A stretch of 64,000 bases of DNA, from contig JBFWQE010000012.1 in NCBI GenBank assembly GCA_050249615.1, forward strand, positions 3,075 through 67,074, in the 5' to 3' direction. The stretch comes from VFZN01 sp050249615. GTDB taxonomy: Bacteria > Acidobacteriota > Vicinamibacteria > Vicinamibacterales > UBA2999. Shown piece by piece: positions 63,707 to 64,000 of this stretch. A program made the translations under genes and the position numbers. The stretch's first letter is position 1. Each line of letters opens with the position of its first letter. The notes under the pieces were generated by a model. It did not search any database. It had not been told where the DNA came from and worked only from the letters and a program-made list of their open reading frames with translations.

Positions 63707-64000
63707 GTGTCCACCACCGCCGCGTCGATTCCCGTCACCCGCACGACCACCCCGCGCTTCTCGGAGCAGCTGCGCGACTCGGCAGCCTTTGGCGCCGTGT
63801 TCAGCGACCACGTGCTCGTGGCGGAGTACAAGGACGGGACCTGGAGCGAGCCGGCGATCGTGCCCTATGGCCCGATGCACCTGCCGCCGGCCCCCAGCGT
63901 CGCGCACTACGGCCAGGGCATCTTCGAAGGCTTCAAGGCGTTTCCCCGATCCGACGGCGGCGCCGTGCTCTTCCGCCCGGGCGCCAACCACGCCCGGATG
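63707..64000 (+). CDS. ilvE: Branched-chain amino acid aminotransferase, 3' end off window
   Basis: The first 98 residues of a class IV PLP aminotransferase that makes valine, leucine and isoleucine from their keto acids. FGAVFSDHVLVAEYKDGTW, IVPYGPMHLPPAPSVAHYGQGIFEGFKAF and FRPGANHARM match the longer (about 350 aa) BCAT group. GTG with GGAGG 6 bases upstream. The window ends inside the gene, so catalytic Lys is not visible. Confidence 0.9.
   Translation, partial: MSTTAASIPVTRTTTPRFSEQLRDSAAFGAVFSDHVLVAEYKDGTWSEPAIVPYGPMHLPPAPSVAHYGQGIFEGFKAFPRSDGGAVLFRPGANHARM

Overview
The window is a 64 kb, GC-rich, gene-dense stretch of a bacterial chromosome, one scaffold with a single 100-N gap at 45224-45323. 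Gene content points to an acidobacterium, most likely of the Vicinamibacteria type: a large MoxR/DUF58/BatA/DUF4175/DUF4159 operon, PadR-type regulators, serine/threonine kinases with a C-terminal TPR-like region, many secreted beta-barrel proteins, and frequent GTG or SD-less starts. This placement is inferred from gene content, not from an rRNA. I saw no rRNA, tRNA, CRISPR, insertion sequence or phage genes, and no gene-free stretch longer than about 300 bases.

Layout. 1-3.3 kb: leftward lipid-modification operon (FAD oxidoreductase, DUF1365, cyclopropane-fatty-acid synthase family). 3.3-9 kb: rightward SPFH protein plus RHH protein, then a MacAB-like exporter (adaptor, ATPase, two permeases). 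9-12.2 kb: leftward ECF sigma operon (sigma, zinc-binding anti-sigma, TlpA thioredoxin, a small Cys protein, acyl desaturase). 12.3-18.9 kb: a three-part secreted peptidase/propeller/barrel protein, a thioesterase, an aspartic protease, a ferredoxin and an IclR regulator. 19-28 kb: a Ser/Thr kinase, then a tight operon of porin, cupredoxin, histidine kinase and sigma-54 response regulator. A good sigma-54 promoter and an upstream palindrome stand in front of the next gene, a DUF5777 barrel.

28-34 kb: benzoyl-CoA epoxidation (box) genes boxC, boxB, a BoxC-like enoyl-CoA hydratase and a 3-hydroxyacyl-CoA dehydrogenase, with a divergent TetR regulator and a shared 20-bp operator. 34-38 kb: metallo-beta-lactamase-fold hydrolase, lipA, a VapBC-like pair, and PadR with an LptF/G-like membrane protein. 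37.8-43.3 kb: pyruvate dehydrogenase operon aceE-aceF-lpd; the nearby lipA could lipoylate it. 43-50 kb: a type-5-like uracil-DNA glycosylase, a threonine-dehydratase-like enzyme cut by the gap, a glycerophosphodiesterase, and an ATPase/VWA/LON-domain trio. 50-62.3 kb: an eight-gene leftward operon for a MoxR-VWA envelope system with three DUF4159 paralogues. 62.4-64 kb: a PhzF-like protein with a Tat-like leader, and the start of ilvE.

The most unusual feature is the spacer DNA. Many intergenic gaps are filled by short degenerate tandem arrays, each with its own 7-9 bp unit and often arranged as inverted arms. Two of these (15407-15651 and 44099-44274) share the same long terminal inverted repeat. 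They reach into genes, supplying a start codon in one case and a stop codon in the other. Compact palindromes also sit in frame inside boxC and a VWA gene.
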